Below, one piece after another: positions 1-8,428 of a stretch of DNA of 64,000 nt. Source of the stretch: an uncultured Luteimonas sp. (GTDB taxonomy: Bacteria > Pseudomonadota > Gammaproteobacteria > Xanthomonadales > Xanthomonadaceae); contig CAKTDC010000016.1 in the NCBI GenBank assembly GCA_934541015.1, positions 9,665 through 73,664 on the forward strand, given 5' to 3'. Each line of letters begins with the position of its first letter. Position 1 is the first letter of the stretch. The notes beneath the pieces are model-generated. The model ran no database searches. It saw only the letters and a list, made by a program, of their open reading frames with translations, and had not been told where the DNA came from. The position numbers were made by a program, and so were the translations under genes.

Positions 1-1
1 G

Positions 2-1036
2 GCGTGCGCAACCGGGGACCCCGCCGTGCACCAGCACATCGACGCGATGATGGACGACTACCGCGGCCAGGCGCCGGGCGCCGCGCTGCTGGTGGTGCGC
101 GAAGGGGAGGCCGTGGTGCGCAGGGGCTACGGCCTGGCCGACGTCGACGCTGGGGTGGCGGTCACGCCCGCCAGCAATTTCCGCCTGGCCTCGGTGAGCA
201 AGCAGTTCACCGCCACCTCGATCCTGCTGCTCGCCCGGGACGGCAGGCTCTCGCTCGACGATCCCCTGCGCCGCTGGCTGCCCTCGCTGCCGCCGGCCAC
301 CGCCGGCATCAGCCTGCACCACGTGCTCTGCCACACTTCGGGCCTGATCGACTACGAGGACGTGATGCCCGGACCGGACGGGCGCCAGCTGCGCGACGCC
401 GACGTGCTGCGCATCCTCGAAGGCCAGGACCGGCTGCATTTCGCACCCGGCGGCGGCTACCGCTACAGCAACAGCGGCTACGCCCTGCTCGCCCTGGTGG
501 TCGAGCGCGCGAGCGGCCGCGACTACCCGGCCTTCCTGCGCGAGCGCATCTTCGAACCATTGCGCATGCGCGACACCCTGGCCTTCGTCGACGGCGGGCC
601 CGCGGTGCCGCACCGCGCCCGGGGCCACAGCCTGCGCGACGGCGGCTGGGTCCGCACCGACCAGGACAGCACCAGCGCGGTGCTCGGCGACGGCGGCATC
701 TATTCCTCGATCGACGACCTGGCGAAGTGGGACGCCGCGCTGCACGACGACCGCCTGCTTCGGGCCGACGCGCGTGCGCTCGCCTTCACCGCGCACACCG
801 CCACCGACGAGACCGACGTCGACGGCTACGGCTACGGCTGGCGCATCCACCACGGCGCGCAGGGCCGGCTGCTGTGGCACTCGGGTGAAACCATCGGCTT
901 CCGCAACGTGCTGCTGCGCTGGCCGGAGCGGCGCCTGACCGTGATCGTGCTGAGCAACCGCGACGCACCCGGGCCGTATGCGCTGGCCCGGCGCATCGCG
1001 GCCCTGTTCGACGGCGGCGAGGCCGGATCGCGATGA
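2..1036 (+). CDS. Serine hydrolase of the beta-lactamase (class C/PBP-like) family, 5' end cut by window edge
   Basis: Serine hydrolase of the AmpC/D-alanyl-D-alanine carboxypeptidase-like fold. Counting from the GTG at 26, the three active-site motifs are all present: S56-V-S-K59, Y147-S-N149 and H285-S-G287. The reading frame has no stop back to the window edge, and the residues just before the GTG (ACATGDPAV) look like the end of an export signal, so the true start probably lies upstream and the GTG is not trusted. The product is likely periplasmic. Family members include esterases, DD-peptidases and peptide hydrolases, and the substrate cannot be told from sequence. Its stop overlaps the next start (ATGA), which suggests translational coupling with the membrane protein that follows. 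Confidence 0.85.
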   Translation, partial: ACATGDPAVHQHIDAMMDDYRGQAPGAALLVVREGEAVVRRGYGLADVDAGVAVTPASNFRLASVSKQFTATSILLLARDGRLSLDDPLRRWLPSLPPATAGISLHHVLCHTSGLIDYEDVMPGPDGRQLRDADVLRILEGQDRLHFAPGGGYRYSNSGYALLALVVERASGRDYPAFLRERIFEPLRMRDTLAFVDGGPAVPHRARGHSLRDGGWVRTDQDSTSAVLGDGGIYSSIDDLAKWDAALHDDRLLRADARALAFTAHTATDETDVDGYGYGWRIHHGAQGRLLWHSGETIGFRNVLLRWPERRLTVIVLSNRDAPGPYALARRIAALFDGGEAGSR

Positions 1037-1641
1037 CGACCGGCACGACCACCAGGGAACGCAATCCCTATGCACCCCCCGCCGCCCGACTCGGCATGGC
1101 GACGGCCGCGGGTCACGCGGAGTTCTACATCGTCAGCCGCCGCAAGTTCGTGCTGCTGTTCGTGGCCACCGTCGGGCTGTACCAGCTCTACTGGTTCTAC
1201 CGGCACTGGAAGCAATACGGCCAAGCCCACCAGAAGTTGCTGTGGCCCGTTCCGCGCGCGATCTTCGCGATCTTCTTCACGCATTCGCTGGTGCGCAACA
1301 TCCGTCTCTCCCTGCGGCTCGGTTCCCGCCCGCATCGCTGGGCCCCGAGGACCCTCGCCACGATCTTCGTCATCCTGCAGATCGCGTCCAACATCCTCGA
1401 CCGCCTGTCGTCGTACGGCATCGGAACGCCCGCCTCGTTCTGGGCAAGCCTGCTGGTCCTGGTTCCGCTCGGCGCAACGCTGCTGTCGATCCAGGGGGCT
1501 GCCAACGTCGCCTGCGGCGATCCCGCGGGAAGCCGCAACTCCCGGCTCACCGCTGCCAACTGGGCCTGGCTCGGGCTCGGCGGCCTGTTCTGGGCGCTGC
1601 TGCTCGCGCGTCTGCTGTCTCCGGAACAGTCACCCGCCTGA
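1033..1641 (+). CDS. Multi-pass membrane protein of unknown function
   Basis: A 202-residue protein with a short hydrophilic start containing NPYAPP, then an amphipathic segment (EFYIVSRRKFVLLF) running into a first hydrophobic stretch rich in Tyr/Trp, followed by about three further hydrophobic segments (near residues 75-90, 105-125 and 135-155) and a last one near 180-195. The layout recalls small DUF4234-like inner-membrane proteins, but I do not recognise a catalytic motif. It begins inside the stop codon of the serine hydrolase (4-base overlap), so the two genes are probably cotranscribed and perhaps functionally linked. Confidence 0.7.
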   Translation: MTTGTTTRERNPYAPPAARLGMATAAGHAEFYIVSRRKFVLLFVATVGLYQLYWFYRHWKQYGQAHQKLLWPVPRAIFAIFFTHSLVRNIRLSLRLGSRPHRWAPRTLATIFVILQIASNILDRLSSYGIGTPASFWASLLVLVPLGATLLSIQGAANVACGDPAGSRNSRLTAANWAWLGLGGLFWALLLARLLSPEQSPA

Positions 1642-1725
1642 CGCCGGCCCGGCGCTGCGCTGCCCCGGCGTTGTCCGTTCCATTTCGCGGTGCTAGCGTG
1701 CCGGCTCCCCGCACCGGAACCCGCG

Positions 1726-3447
1726 ATGTCGCCCCGCGTCCTGCTGTCGCTCGCCCTGCTGGTCGCCACGGCGGGCCTGTCCGCCTGCGCCAAGGCGCCT
1801 CCGGCACCGCCCGAGGCCGCGGCCGAAGCGGCAGCGCCGGACATCCCGCGGCCACCCAACGACACCCCCGCCGGCCAGCGCATCGAAGCCGACCTGCGCG
1901 CGCTGGCCGACGATGCGATGGAAGGCCGCGAGACCGGCACGCCCGGCTACGACCGCGCCGCCGACCTGGTCGCGCAGCGCTTCGCCGCCATCGGCCTGGA
2001 GCCGGCCGGCGACGACGGCACCTGGTTCCAGCGCATCCCGCTGCTGGCGGCCACGCGCATCGCCGACGGCGCGCGCCTGGCCGTGCACCGCGGCGGGCGC
2101 AGCATCGAGCTGCAGTACCTGGAGCAGTACCTCACGCTGCCCAGCCCGCTGCACGCACAGGCCGATCTCGAGGCCCCGGCGGTGTTCGTCGGCCACGCCA
2201 TCCACGCGCCGGACATCGGCCACGACGACTTCGCCGGGCTCGACCTGCGCGGACGCATCGCGGTCGCCTTCACCGACGCCCCGGAGACCTTCGACCACGA
2301 CCTGCGCGCCCACCACTCCGCGCAGCACGTGAAGAACCGCGCGCTGGCCGAGCGCGGCGCGATCGGCGTGGTGATGGTGTTCACCCCGGCGCTGGCCGCG
2401 GCCGTGCCCTGGCAGCAGCTCCAGTCGACCGCCGACAAGCCGGGCATGGCCCTGGTCGACGCCGACGGCAGCGTGCCCGACGCCCAGCCGGGCCTGCAGG
2501 CGGGGGCCCTGGTCAGCGTCACCGCCGCCGACCTGCTGTTCGCCGACCTCGACCGCAGCGCGGCGCAGCTGTTCGAGCAGGCGCGCGCGGGCACGCTCAA
2601 GGGCTTCGAACTGCCCGGCACGCTGCGCCTGGCCCAGCGCACGCGGATCGAGCCGATCGCGAGCCGCAACGTCGTCGGCGGGCTGCCCGGCAGCAGCGCC
2701 GCCCTGGCCGGCGAGCACGTGGTGCACAGCGCACACCTGGACCACATCGGCCGCGGCGCGGCCGTCGACGGCGACGACATCCACAACGGCGCGCTCGACA
2801 ACGCCCTGGGCGTGGCGATCATGCTCGAGACTGCGCGCGAGCTGCAGCCGGCGCAGGCGCGGCCGGCGCGCTCGTCGCTGTTCATCGCCCTGGGCGCGGA
2901 GGAACAGGGCCTGCTCGGTTCGCAGTGGTTCGTGCACCGGCCGACCGTGCCGCGCGGGTCGCTGGTGGCCAACATCAACCTGGACATGCCGGTGCTGACC
3001 GCACCGACCAGCGACGTGGTGGCGATCGGCGGCGAGCACTCGACGCTGCAGGCGGCGATCGCGCAGGCCGCGGCCGACATCGGCGTGGCGCTGTCGCCCG
3101 ACCCGTTCCCGGAGCAGGTGAGCTTCGTGCGCAGCGATCACTTCTCCTTCGTGCGCGGCGGCATCCCGGCGGTGTACCTGGCCGGCGGCATCACCGGCAC
3201 CCGTCCCGACCAGGATCCGCAGCGCGCCGCCGCCTGGTTCCTGCGCAACTGCTACCACAGGCCCTGCGACCAGGCCGACCTGCCGATCCAGTACGGCGAC
3301 GCGGCGCGCATGGCGCGGCTGGGCGCGCGCATCGGCCGCATCGTCGGCGACGCGCCGGAGCGCCCGGCGTGGAATCCGGACAGCTTCTTCGGCCGGGCTT
3401 CCGGCACGGGGCGGGATGCGGCTCCAGAGGCTGCGCGGGGGAACTGA
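1726..3447 (+). CDS. M28-family metallopeptidase lipoprotein
   Basis: Zinc aminopeptidase/carboxypeptidase of peptidase family M28. The ATG at 1726 is chosen because it gives a clean lipoprotein signal (MSPRVLLSLALLVATAG, lipobox LSAC) followed by a Pro/Ala-rich tether; an in-frame start at 1690 would put 12 poor residues before it. A PA-like insert occupies roughly residues 110-280, where substrates are typically restricted. The metal-site motifs follow: H-L-D-H-I-G, then N-G-A-L-D-N, then E-E-Q-G-L-L-G-S, N-L-D, and a final His in SDHFSF. Length (573 aa) is usual for the PA-containing subgroup. Probably anchored in the outer membrane facing the periplasm or exterior and used in peptide scavenging. 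Confidence 0.88.
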   Translation: MSPRVLLSLALLVATAGLSACAKAPPAPPEAAAEAAAPDIPRPPNDTPAGQRIEADLRALADDAMEGRETGTPGYDRAADLVAQRFAAIGLEPAGDDGTWFQRIPLLAATRIADGARLAVHRGGRSIELQYLEQYLTLPSPLHAQADLEAPAVFVGHAIHAPDIGHDDFAGLDLRGRIAVAFTDAPETFDHDLRAHHSAQHVKNRALAERGAIGVVMVFTPALAAAVPWQQLQSTADKPGMALVDADGSVPDAQPGLQAGALVSVTAADLLFADLDRSAAQLFEQARAGTLKGFELPGTLRLAQRTRIEPIASRNVVGGLPGSSAALAGEHVVHSAHLDHIGRGAAVDGDDIHNGALDNALGVAIMLETARELQPAQARPARSSLFIALGAEEQGLLGSQWFVHRPTVPRGSLVANINLDMPVLTAPTSDVVAIGGEHSTLQAAIAQAAADIGVALSPDPFPEQVSFVRSDHFSFVRGGIPAVYLAGGITGTRPDQDPQRAAAWFLRNCYHRPCDQADLPIQYGDAARMARLGARIGRIVGDAPERPAWNPDSFFGRASGTGRDAAPEAARGN

Positions 3448-3519
3448 TTCCTTCGCTCCGGCCTGCCGCCGCCGCGTAACATGGCCCGTCATCGACAACT
3501 ACCTGCCCCGGAGTCCCGC

Positions 3520-4545
3520 ATGCCCGCTTCCCGCCCCGGCCGCCTGCGCAGCCTCGCATCCGCCGCCGCGCTGGCGCTGCTGCTGGCCACCGCCTCCGCC
3601 GGCGCCCGCGGCCCGGCGACGACGCAGCCGGCCGCGCTGCAGGCGGAGGTCGAGCGTCTGGCCGCGCAGCTGCCCGGCAGCGTCGGCGTCGGCCTGGTCC
3701 ACCTGGAAAGCGGCCGCAGCGTGTTCGTGGCACCCGACCGGCCCTTCCCGATGGCCAGCACCATGAAGGTCCCGGTGGCGGTGCACATCCTCAGCCTGGT
3801 CGACGAGGGCAGGCTGTCGCTGCGCCAGCAGGTCCTGCTGGGCGAGGACGACGTGTATCCGGAGATGGGCGGCCCGATGGACCTGCACCTGGGCGCCGGC
3901 TCGGCGATCACCGTGCGCGACCTGCTGCACATGATGATCACCGTCAGCGACAACAACGCCACCGACATCCTGCTCCGCCTGGGCGGGGGCACGGCCGCGG
4001 TGGACGCGCGGATGCGGGCGCTGGGCATCGAGGACATCCGCGTCGACCGCTACATCTGGGAGCTGCTGGCCAACTACTACGGCGACGCCGCGGCCTCGCA
4101 GGCCGCCCCGCTCGATCCGGCCGGCTACGGCAGCCTGGCCTCCGGCGAGCGCAGCGCCGAGCAGCGCCGCGGCAACATGGATGCCTGGAACGCCGATCCG
4201 CGCGACACCGCCACCGCGCGCGGCATGGCCGGCCTGCTTGCCCGGCTCTGGCGCGGCGAGCTGCTGGCCGCCGACACTACCAGGGAGCTCCAGGACATCC
4301 TGCTGCAGACCCGCACCGGCAGCGCGCGCCTGCGCGGCATGCTGCCGCCGAAGACGCCGCTGGCGAACAAGACCGGCACCGTCGGCGACAGCATCAACGA
4401 CGTCGGCGTGATCGCGCTGCCCGGCGGCCGCGGCCACGTGGTCGCGGTGGTGTTCGTGCAGTCGCGCGAGCCGACCGCCGCGCGCGAGGCCGCGATCGCG
4501 CACATCGCCCGCGCCGCCCACGACTACTTCCTGTTCGTGCCCTGA
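3520..4545 (+). CDS. Class A beta-lactamase-like serine hydrolase with enlarged omega-loop region
   Basis: Precursor of 341 aa with an N-terminal signal peptide (ends near ASAGA, residue 29), so periplasmic. It carries S80-T-M-K83, S143-D-N145 and K284-T-G286, matching S70xxK, SDN and KTG of class A enzymes. The omega-loop glutamate is not in its normal ExxLN setting: the only candidate is E181 in RYIWELL, and about 40 extra residues (roughly 186-225) separate it from the conserved DPRDTAT segment. Typical class A precursors are near 290 aa. The enzyme may therefore be a true beta-lactamase of a divergent branch or a class A-related hydrolase with poor deacylation. The ATG at 3520 is preferred over 3481 because the signal peptide starts there. 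Confidence 0.82.
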   Translation: MPASRPGRLRSLASAAALALLLATASAGARGPATTQPAALQAEVERLAAQLPGSVGVGLVHLESGRSVFVAPDRPFPMASTMKVPVAVHILSLVDEGRLSLRQQVLLGEDDVYPEMGGPMDLHLGAGSAITVRDLLHMMITVSDNNATDILLRLGGGTAAVDARMRALGIEDIRVDRYIWELLANYYGDAAASQAAPLDPAGYGSLASGERSAEQRRGNMDAWNADPRDTATARGMAGLLARLWRGELLAADTTRELQDILLQTRTGSARLRGMLPPKTPLANKTGTVGDSINDVGVIALPGGRGHVVAVVFVQSREPTAAREAAIAHIARAAHDYFLFVP

Positions 4546-4625
4546 GCGCGCGCCCGCGCCTGTCCGCGGGCGCCGGCTTCCCCCGTTGATCCGGGAAACC
4601 CCGCATCGGCGCCTGCAGGCGTTCC

Positions 4626-5960
4626 ATGGCCAACCCCGTCGTCATCATCCACGGCTGGAGCGACAACCACGCCTCGTTCCGCAAGCTGCGCGACTTCCTG
4701 GCGCAGGGCCTGGGCGTGCCGGCGACGATCCTGAAGCTCGGCGACTGGATCTCGCTCGACGACGACGTCGGCTATGCCGACATCGCGCTGGCGCTGGAGC
4801 GCGCCTGGCACGCCGAAGGGCTGCCGACGACGCACCGCTCGGTCGACGTGGTCGTGCACAGCACCGGCGCGCTGGTGGTGCGCGAGTGGATGACCCGCTT
4901 CCACGCGCCCGAGACCGTCCCCGTGCACCGCTTCCTGCAGCTGGCGCCGGCCAACTTCGGCTCGCACCTGGCGCACAAGGGCCGCTCCTTCATCGGCCGC
5001 GCGGTGAAGGGCTGGAAGACCGGCTTCGAAACCGGCACGCGGATCCTGCGCGGGCTGGAGCTGGCCTCGCCCTACACCCGCCAGCTGGCCGACCGCGACC
5101 TGTTCGTCGCGCCCGCCAGACGCTGGTACGGCGCCGGCCGCATCCTGTCGACGGTGCTGATCGGCAACAAGGGCTACACCGGCATCCAGGCCATCGCCAA
5201 CGAGGACGGCTCCGACGGCACCGTGCGCATCGGCACCGCCAACATGCACGCGGCGCAGGCGCGGATCGTGTTCCCGCCGGGGCCGGTGGCGCCGCAGGTG
5301 CAGTTCCGCAACATCGCCGGCGCGGTCGGCTTCGCCATCGTCGACGGCGACAACCACAGCGACATCACCATGAAGGACCGGCGCTCGCGCAGCGGCCTGC
5401 GCGAGGAGCTGATCCTGGCCGCGCTCAAGGTCGACGATGCCGACTTTCCGGAGTACGCCGACCAAGCCTTCCCCTGGCAGGCCTGGCTCGACGGCCGCGC
5501 CGGTGCGGCCAGGGCCAGCTCCGACAAGCGCCAGAACACCGTGGTCCACCTGACCGACAGCTTCGGCGACGACGTCACCGATTTCTTCTTCGAATTCTGG
5601 CGCAGCGAACGCAGCGACCGCACCTTCGAGCAGCGTTTCTACAAGGACACCATCGCCGACGTGCATGTCTACGGCGACAACGGCGCCTGGCGCACGCTCA
5701 ACTTCGACATCGACAGGTTCGAGGCCCTGCGCCAGCACCCGAGCCTGGGCTTCGAGACCCTGCTGGTGAGCGTGTTCGCCTCGCCGGCCAGGACCGGCAG
5801 CGCCAGGGTCGGCTACAGCACCGCCACCGGCCGCGACATCGGCGCCTGGCACATCGAGGGCCGCGATTTCGGCAAGGCCTTCTCGCCGCACCGCACCCTG
5901 TTCGTCGACATCGAGATCCCGCGCGTGGTCGACGACTCGGTGTTCCGGTTCCGGACCTGA
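4626..5960 (+). CDS. Alpha/beta-hydrolase, lipase/esterase-like
   Basis: A 444-residue protein with no signal peptide. The N-terminal half looks like an alpha/beta hydrolase: an early oxyanion HGW at residues 9-11 and a nucleophile elbow V-H78-S79-T-G81, so the usual GHSxG is replaced by VHSTG. A candidate His is in DGDNHSD, near residue 245. The C-terminal part (about 310-444) is beta-rich and has no motif I recognise. Triacylglycerol lipases and T6SS phospholipase effectors both use this fold. A T6SS lies in the window, but 50 kb away, so a link is only speculation. It faces a small immunity-like gene across a 15-base gap. Confidence 0.72.
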   Translation: MANPVVIIHGWSDNHASFRKLRDFLAQGLGVPATILKLGDWISLDDDVGYADIALALERAWHAEGLPTTHRSVDVVVHSTGALVVREWMTRFHAPETVPVHRFLQLAPANFGSHLAHKGRSFIGRAVKGWKTGFETGTRILRGLELASPYTRQLADRDLFVAPARRWYGAGRILSTVLIGNKGYTGIQAIANEDGSDGTVRIGTANMHAAQARIVFPPGPVAPQVQFRNIAGAVGFAIVDGDNHSDITMKDRRSRSGLREELILAALKVDDADFPEYADQAFPWQAWLDGRAGAARASSDKRQNTVVHLTDSFGDDVTDFFFEFWRSERSDRTFEQRFYKDTIADVHVYGDNGAWRTLNFDIDRFEALRQHPSLGFETLLVSVFASPARTGSARVGYSTATGRDIGAWHIEGRDFGKAFSPHRTLFVDIEIPRVVDDSVFRFRT

Positions 5961-5975
5961 GCGCGGGCGGCGTCC

Positions 5976-6329
5976 TCAGGCATCAGACATCCCCGCCGAC
6001 CGCGGGTCAAACTCCCAGTCAGTCGGCAACCGGTACACCGTACCGTCGTCATCCTGGACGGTCCCGCCCAGCGCCTCGGCGATCCGGAGCATCTTCCGGT
6101 ACAGCGCGGTATCGGGCCACTTGCTGCTGATGTTGCCCCGGGACCAGGCCAGCCACGGCTCTTCGTATGCCGACTCCCCGTGCCAGCGTGCAAAGTACGG
6201 GCCCGCAGAGGTATCGAGAGACAGCTCGGGATCGGATGCGATGAAGGAGAGCCACTCATCCTCGGAGATAGGCGATGCCTCGTTCTCCGCCCAGAACCGG
6301 GCACGGGTGATGTACAGCTCGATTCCCAT
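5976..6329 (-). CDS. Small hypothetical protein, immunity-protein-like
   Basis: A 117-residue acidic cytoplasmic protein (MGIELYITRARFW at the start, SEDEWLSFIASDPEL, a WxRGNIxxKWPD core, then KMLRIAEALGGTVQDDDG). I recall similar short proteins scattered near polymorphic-toxin and secretion loci, which suggests an immunity or solitary orphan-immunity role, but no function is proven. The start at 6329 is fixed by a strong Shine-Dalgarno (AGGAGG, 4 bases upstream of the ATG); a longer in-frame start at 6398 has none. Base composition is visibly lower in GC than the neighbours, a hint of transfer. It converges on the alpha/beta hydrolase. Confidence 0.7.
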   Translation of the reverse strand: MGIELYITRARFWAENEASPISEDEWLSFIASDPELSLDTSAGPYFARWHGESAYEEPWLAWSRGNISSKWPDTALYRKMLRIAEALGGTVQDDDGTVYRLPTDWEFDPRSAGMSDA

Positions 6330-6570
6330 TGGTCCTCCTGCGATGTCTCGCAACAGCGGCAGCCAGAGGACCTTGCAACACTCAATGCTTGAGCGCATCC
6401 GCCCTCAAACGGGCGTCATGCACAAGAAGGAGATTGACGTCTTGTTCGTCGAACGCGCTGCCTGCGAGTGCTGAAGGGGCCATGTAATGGATGACGATCA
6501 ATCAGCGGACAACTCCGCCCGACAAGTGATTTCCAATGCAGTTGTCCCCTCAAACCCGCCGGAGATCAAC
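6330..6570. other. Intergenic stretch without a recognisable gene
   Basis: About 240 bases of comparatively low GC between the small immunity-like gene and the Lrp regulator. Short open frames exist on both strands but none has a ribosome binding site plus recognisable protein sequence. It may be the remnant of the foreign segment that carries the immunity-like gene. I see no clear promoter or repeat in it. Confidence 0.4.
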
Positions 6571-7047
6571 TCAGCCTTCCGGCAGCGGCAATCCCCCGAA
6601 CGCCTTGACGGTACGCAGCACGAAGCTGGAGTTGACGTCGGCCACGCCGGACTGGGCGAGCAGGCGGTCGAGCAGGAAGCGGGAGAAGTGCTCCAGGTCG
6701 GCGACGGCGATCTGCAGCAGGTAGTCCATGTCGCCGGTGAGCGCGTGGCAGGTCACCACCTCGGGCCAGTCGTTGACGTCGCGGGCGAAGGCGGCCACCG
6801 ATCCGGCATCGTGCTTCTTCAGCTGCACGCGCACGAAGGCGAGCAGGCCCAGGCCCAGGCGCACCGGGTCGACCTCGGCGCGGTAGCCGGTGATGACGCC
6901 CTCGCGCTCGAGCCGCTGCACCCGGCGCAGGCAGGCCGAGGCCGACAGGTGCACGCGCTCGGCCAGCTCGGCATTGGTCTGGCGGCCGGCGCGCTGGAGT
7001 TCGGCGAGCAGGAGCAGATCGATGCGATCGAGTTCGGCAGCGGCCAT
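6571..7047 (-). CDS. Lrp/AsnC-family transcriptional regulator
   Basis: A 158-residue regulator: N-terminal winged helix-turn-helix (about residues 4-60, with LDRIDLLLLAELQRAGR, then NAELAERVHLSASACLRRVQRLE) and a C-terminal RAM/AsnC ligand-binding domain (about 66-150, with GDMDYLLQIAV). Family members form dimers to octamers and respond to amino acids. It is transcribed divergently from phenylalanine hydroxylase, which is followed by an aromatic aminotransferase, so it most likely controls aromatic amino acid catabolism in response to phenylalanine or tyrosine. Two short GCAA-TTGC dyads in the shared upstream region are candidate binding sites. Confidence 0.9.
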   Translation of the reverse strand: MAAAELDRIDLLLLAELQRAGRQTNAELAERVHLSASACLRRVQRLEREGVITGYRAEVDPVRLGLGLLAFVRVQLKKHDAGSVAAFARDVNDWPEVVTCHALTGDMDYLLQIAVADLEHFSRFLLDRLLAQSGVADVNSSFVLRTVKAFGGLPLPEG

Positions 7048-7071
7048 CCCGTGTGCATTTCCGTATTTTGA

Positions 7072-7114
7072 CGCAAGGATATTGCGCTACACGGGCAGAC
7101 AGGCGCAACTTTGC
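7072..7114. promoter_or_regulatory. Candidate Lrp-family operator pair
   Basis: Two dyads sit between the regulator and phenylalanine hydroxylase: CGCAA-GGATA-TTGCG (7072-7086) and GCAA-CT-TTGC (7105-7114). Their centres are about 30 bases apart, three helical turns, which fits an oligomeric Lrp-type protein binding one DNA face. Seen in sequence; function is inferred. Confidence 0.4.
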
Positions 7115-7350
7115 AAGCCTCTTGCGGGGTGCGGTGGCTATGCTCGTGTCGTGCCCCACTCCCACCCCCGCCCGCGAGCGGGGAGGGAGCGAGCGACCCG
7201 CCGCAGCTGATCGACGCCAGCCAGCCCACCCCCCGCGTGCGCGGGCAGGAGACCGGCCCAGCCCGTCAGCGCCGCCCGGGCGGCAGCCCTCCTCCGCGTG
7301 CCGGGGCGGGAGCCACGCTCGACGTGGGGAAAACTTCCCGGGAGACCAGC
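7115..7350. other. Long 5' leader region upstream of phenylalanine hydroxylase
   Basis: About 235 GC-rich bases separate the candidate operators from the hydroxylase start. Part is a purine/pyrimidine-biased stretch (around 7150-7205). No RNA structure of a known class or coding sequence was recognised. Confidence 0.35.
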
Positions 7351-8247
7351 ATGTCCGCACAGCCACAGCCGCGCCGCGTCGAAAACCTGCACACCGACAA
7401 GGGCAAGGTGCCGGTGTACGCCACGGGCATCGTCGAGCAGCCATGGGACGAGTACGGCGCCGACGACCACGCCACCTGGGCCACGCTGTTCGCGCGCCAG
7501 CGCGAGGTGCTCGCCGGCCGCGCCTGCGACGAATTCCTGCAGGCCCAGGACGCGATGGGCATGACCCCGCACGCGATCCCCAGGTTCTCCGAGCTCAACG
7601 CCGCGCTCGGCGCCGCCACCGGCTGGCGCCTGATCGGGGTCGAGGGCCTGCTGCCGGAGCTGGACTTCTTCGACCACCTGGCCAACCGCCGCTTCCCGGT
7701 GACCTGGTGGATCCGCCGCCCCGAGCAGATCGACTACATCGAGGAGCCGGACCTGTTCCACGACCTGTTCGGCCACGTACCGCTGCTGATGGACCCGGTG
7801 TTCGCCGACTACATGCAGGCCTACGGCCGCGGCGGGGTGAAGGCGCACGGGATCGGCCCGGAGGCGCTGCAGAACCTGACCCGGCTGTACTGGTACACGG
7901 TCGAATTCGGGCTGATCCGCCAGCACGACGGGCTGCGCATCTACGGCGCCGGCATCGTCTCCTCCACCGGCGAAAGCATCCACGCACTCGAGAACGCCGC
8001 GCCCAACCGCATCGGCTTCGACGCCGAACGCATCATGCGCGCGCGCTACCGCATCGACAGCTACCAGAAGACCTACTTCGTGATCGACAGCTTCCGCCAG
8101 CTGATGGACGCGACCGCGCCGGATTTCACCCCGATCTACGCGCGGCTGGCCACGCAGGACTCCATTCCCGCCGGCGAGGTGCTGGACAGCGACAGCGTCT
8201 TCCAGCGCGGAAGCGGCGAGGGCTGGTCCAGCGACGGCGACGTCTGA
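7351..8247 (+). CDS. phhA: Phenylalanine-4-hydroxylase
   Basis: Pterin- and iron-dependent monooxygenase converting phenylalanine to tyrosine with tetrahydrobiopterin and O2. The bacterial single-domain form: 298 aa, cytoplasmic, without the regulatory ACT domain of animal enzymes. The 2-His-1-carboxylate iron site is visible as H137-D-L-F-G-H142 and E185 in YWYTVEFGL. The ATG at 7351 is preferred because homology begins soon after (VPVYATG) and the upstream extension is low-complexity. It is divergent from an Lrp-type regulator and followed by an aromatic aminotransferase, giving a phenylalanine-to-tyrosine-to-4-hydroxyphenylpyruvate route. A pterin-4a-carbinolamine dehydratase (phhB), often adjacent in pseudomonads, is not present here. 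Confidence 0.93.
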   Translation: MSAQPQPRRVENLHTDKGKVPVYATGIVEQPWDEYGADDHATWATLFARQREVLAGRACDEFLQAQDAMGMTPHAIPRFSELNAALGAATGWRLIGVEGLLPELDFFDHLANRRFPVTWWIRRPEQIDYIEEPDLFHDLFGHVPLLMDPVFADYMQAYGRGGVKAHGIGPEALQNLTRLYWYTVEFGLIRQHDGLRIYGAGIVSSTGESIHALENAAPNRIGFDAERIMRARYRIDSYQKTYFVIDSFRQLMDATAPDFTPIYARLATQDSIPAGEVLDSDSVFQRGSGEGWSSDGDV

Positions 8248-8361
8248 ACCAGCGCCTCCGGCAGCGAGGCAGCGAGGCGATACCGCTCCCGCACGCGAAG
8301 GACGGAGCTTCCGGCGGCCACGGTTCCAGTTGCAACGGACGCGGGCGGGCCGCGGCGAGCT

Positions 8362-8369
8362 GCTAAAAT
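8362..8369 (+). promoter_or_regulatory. Possible extended -10 promoter of the aminotransferase
   Basis: The sequence TGCTAAAAT reads as an extended -10 element (TGnTAAAAT), about 60 bases before the GTG start. No good -35 hexamer is at normal distance, which extended -10 promoters tolerate. The site lets the aminotransferase be expressed apart from phhA. Confidence 0.4.
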
Positions 8370-8428
8370 CAGGCGGTTTGCGCCGCTGCCTGCGCACCAT
8401 CCCTCCCCTCACTGCCGACGACTCTGCC

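Noticed and set aside
6121..6474. Plus-strand frame of 117 codons over the immunity-like gene
   Set aside because: No ribosome site, and the minus-strand frame has a strong one plus a protein-like sequence.
8330..8428. N-terminal extension of the aminotransferase
   Set aside because: The extra 33 residues are not conserved in the family and overlap the likely promoter; GTG 8429 matches the family start.
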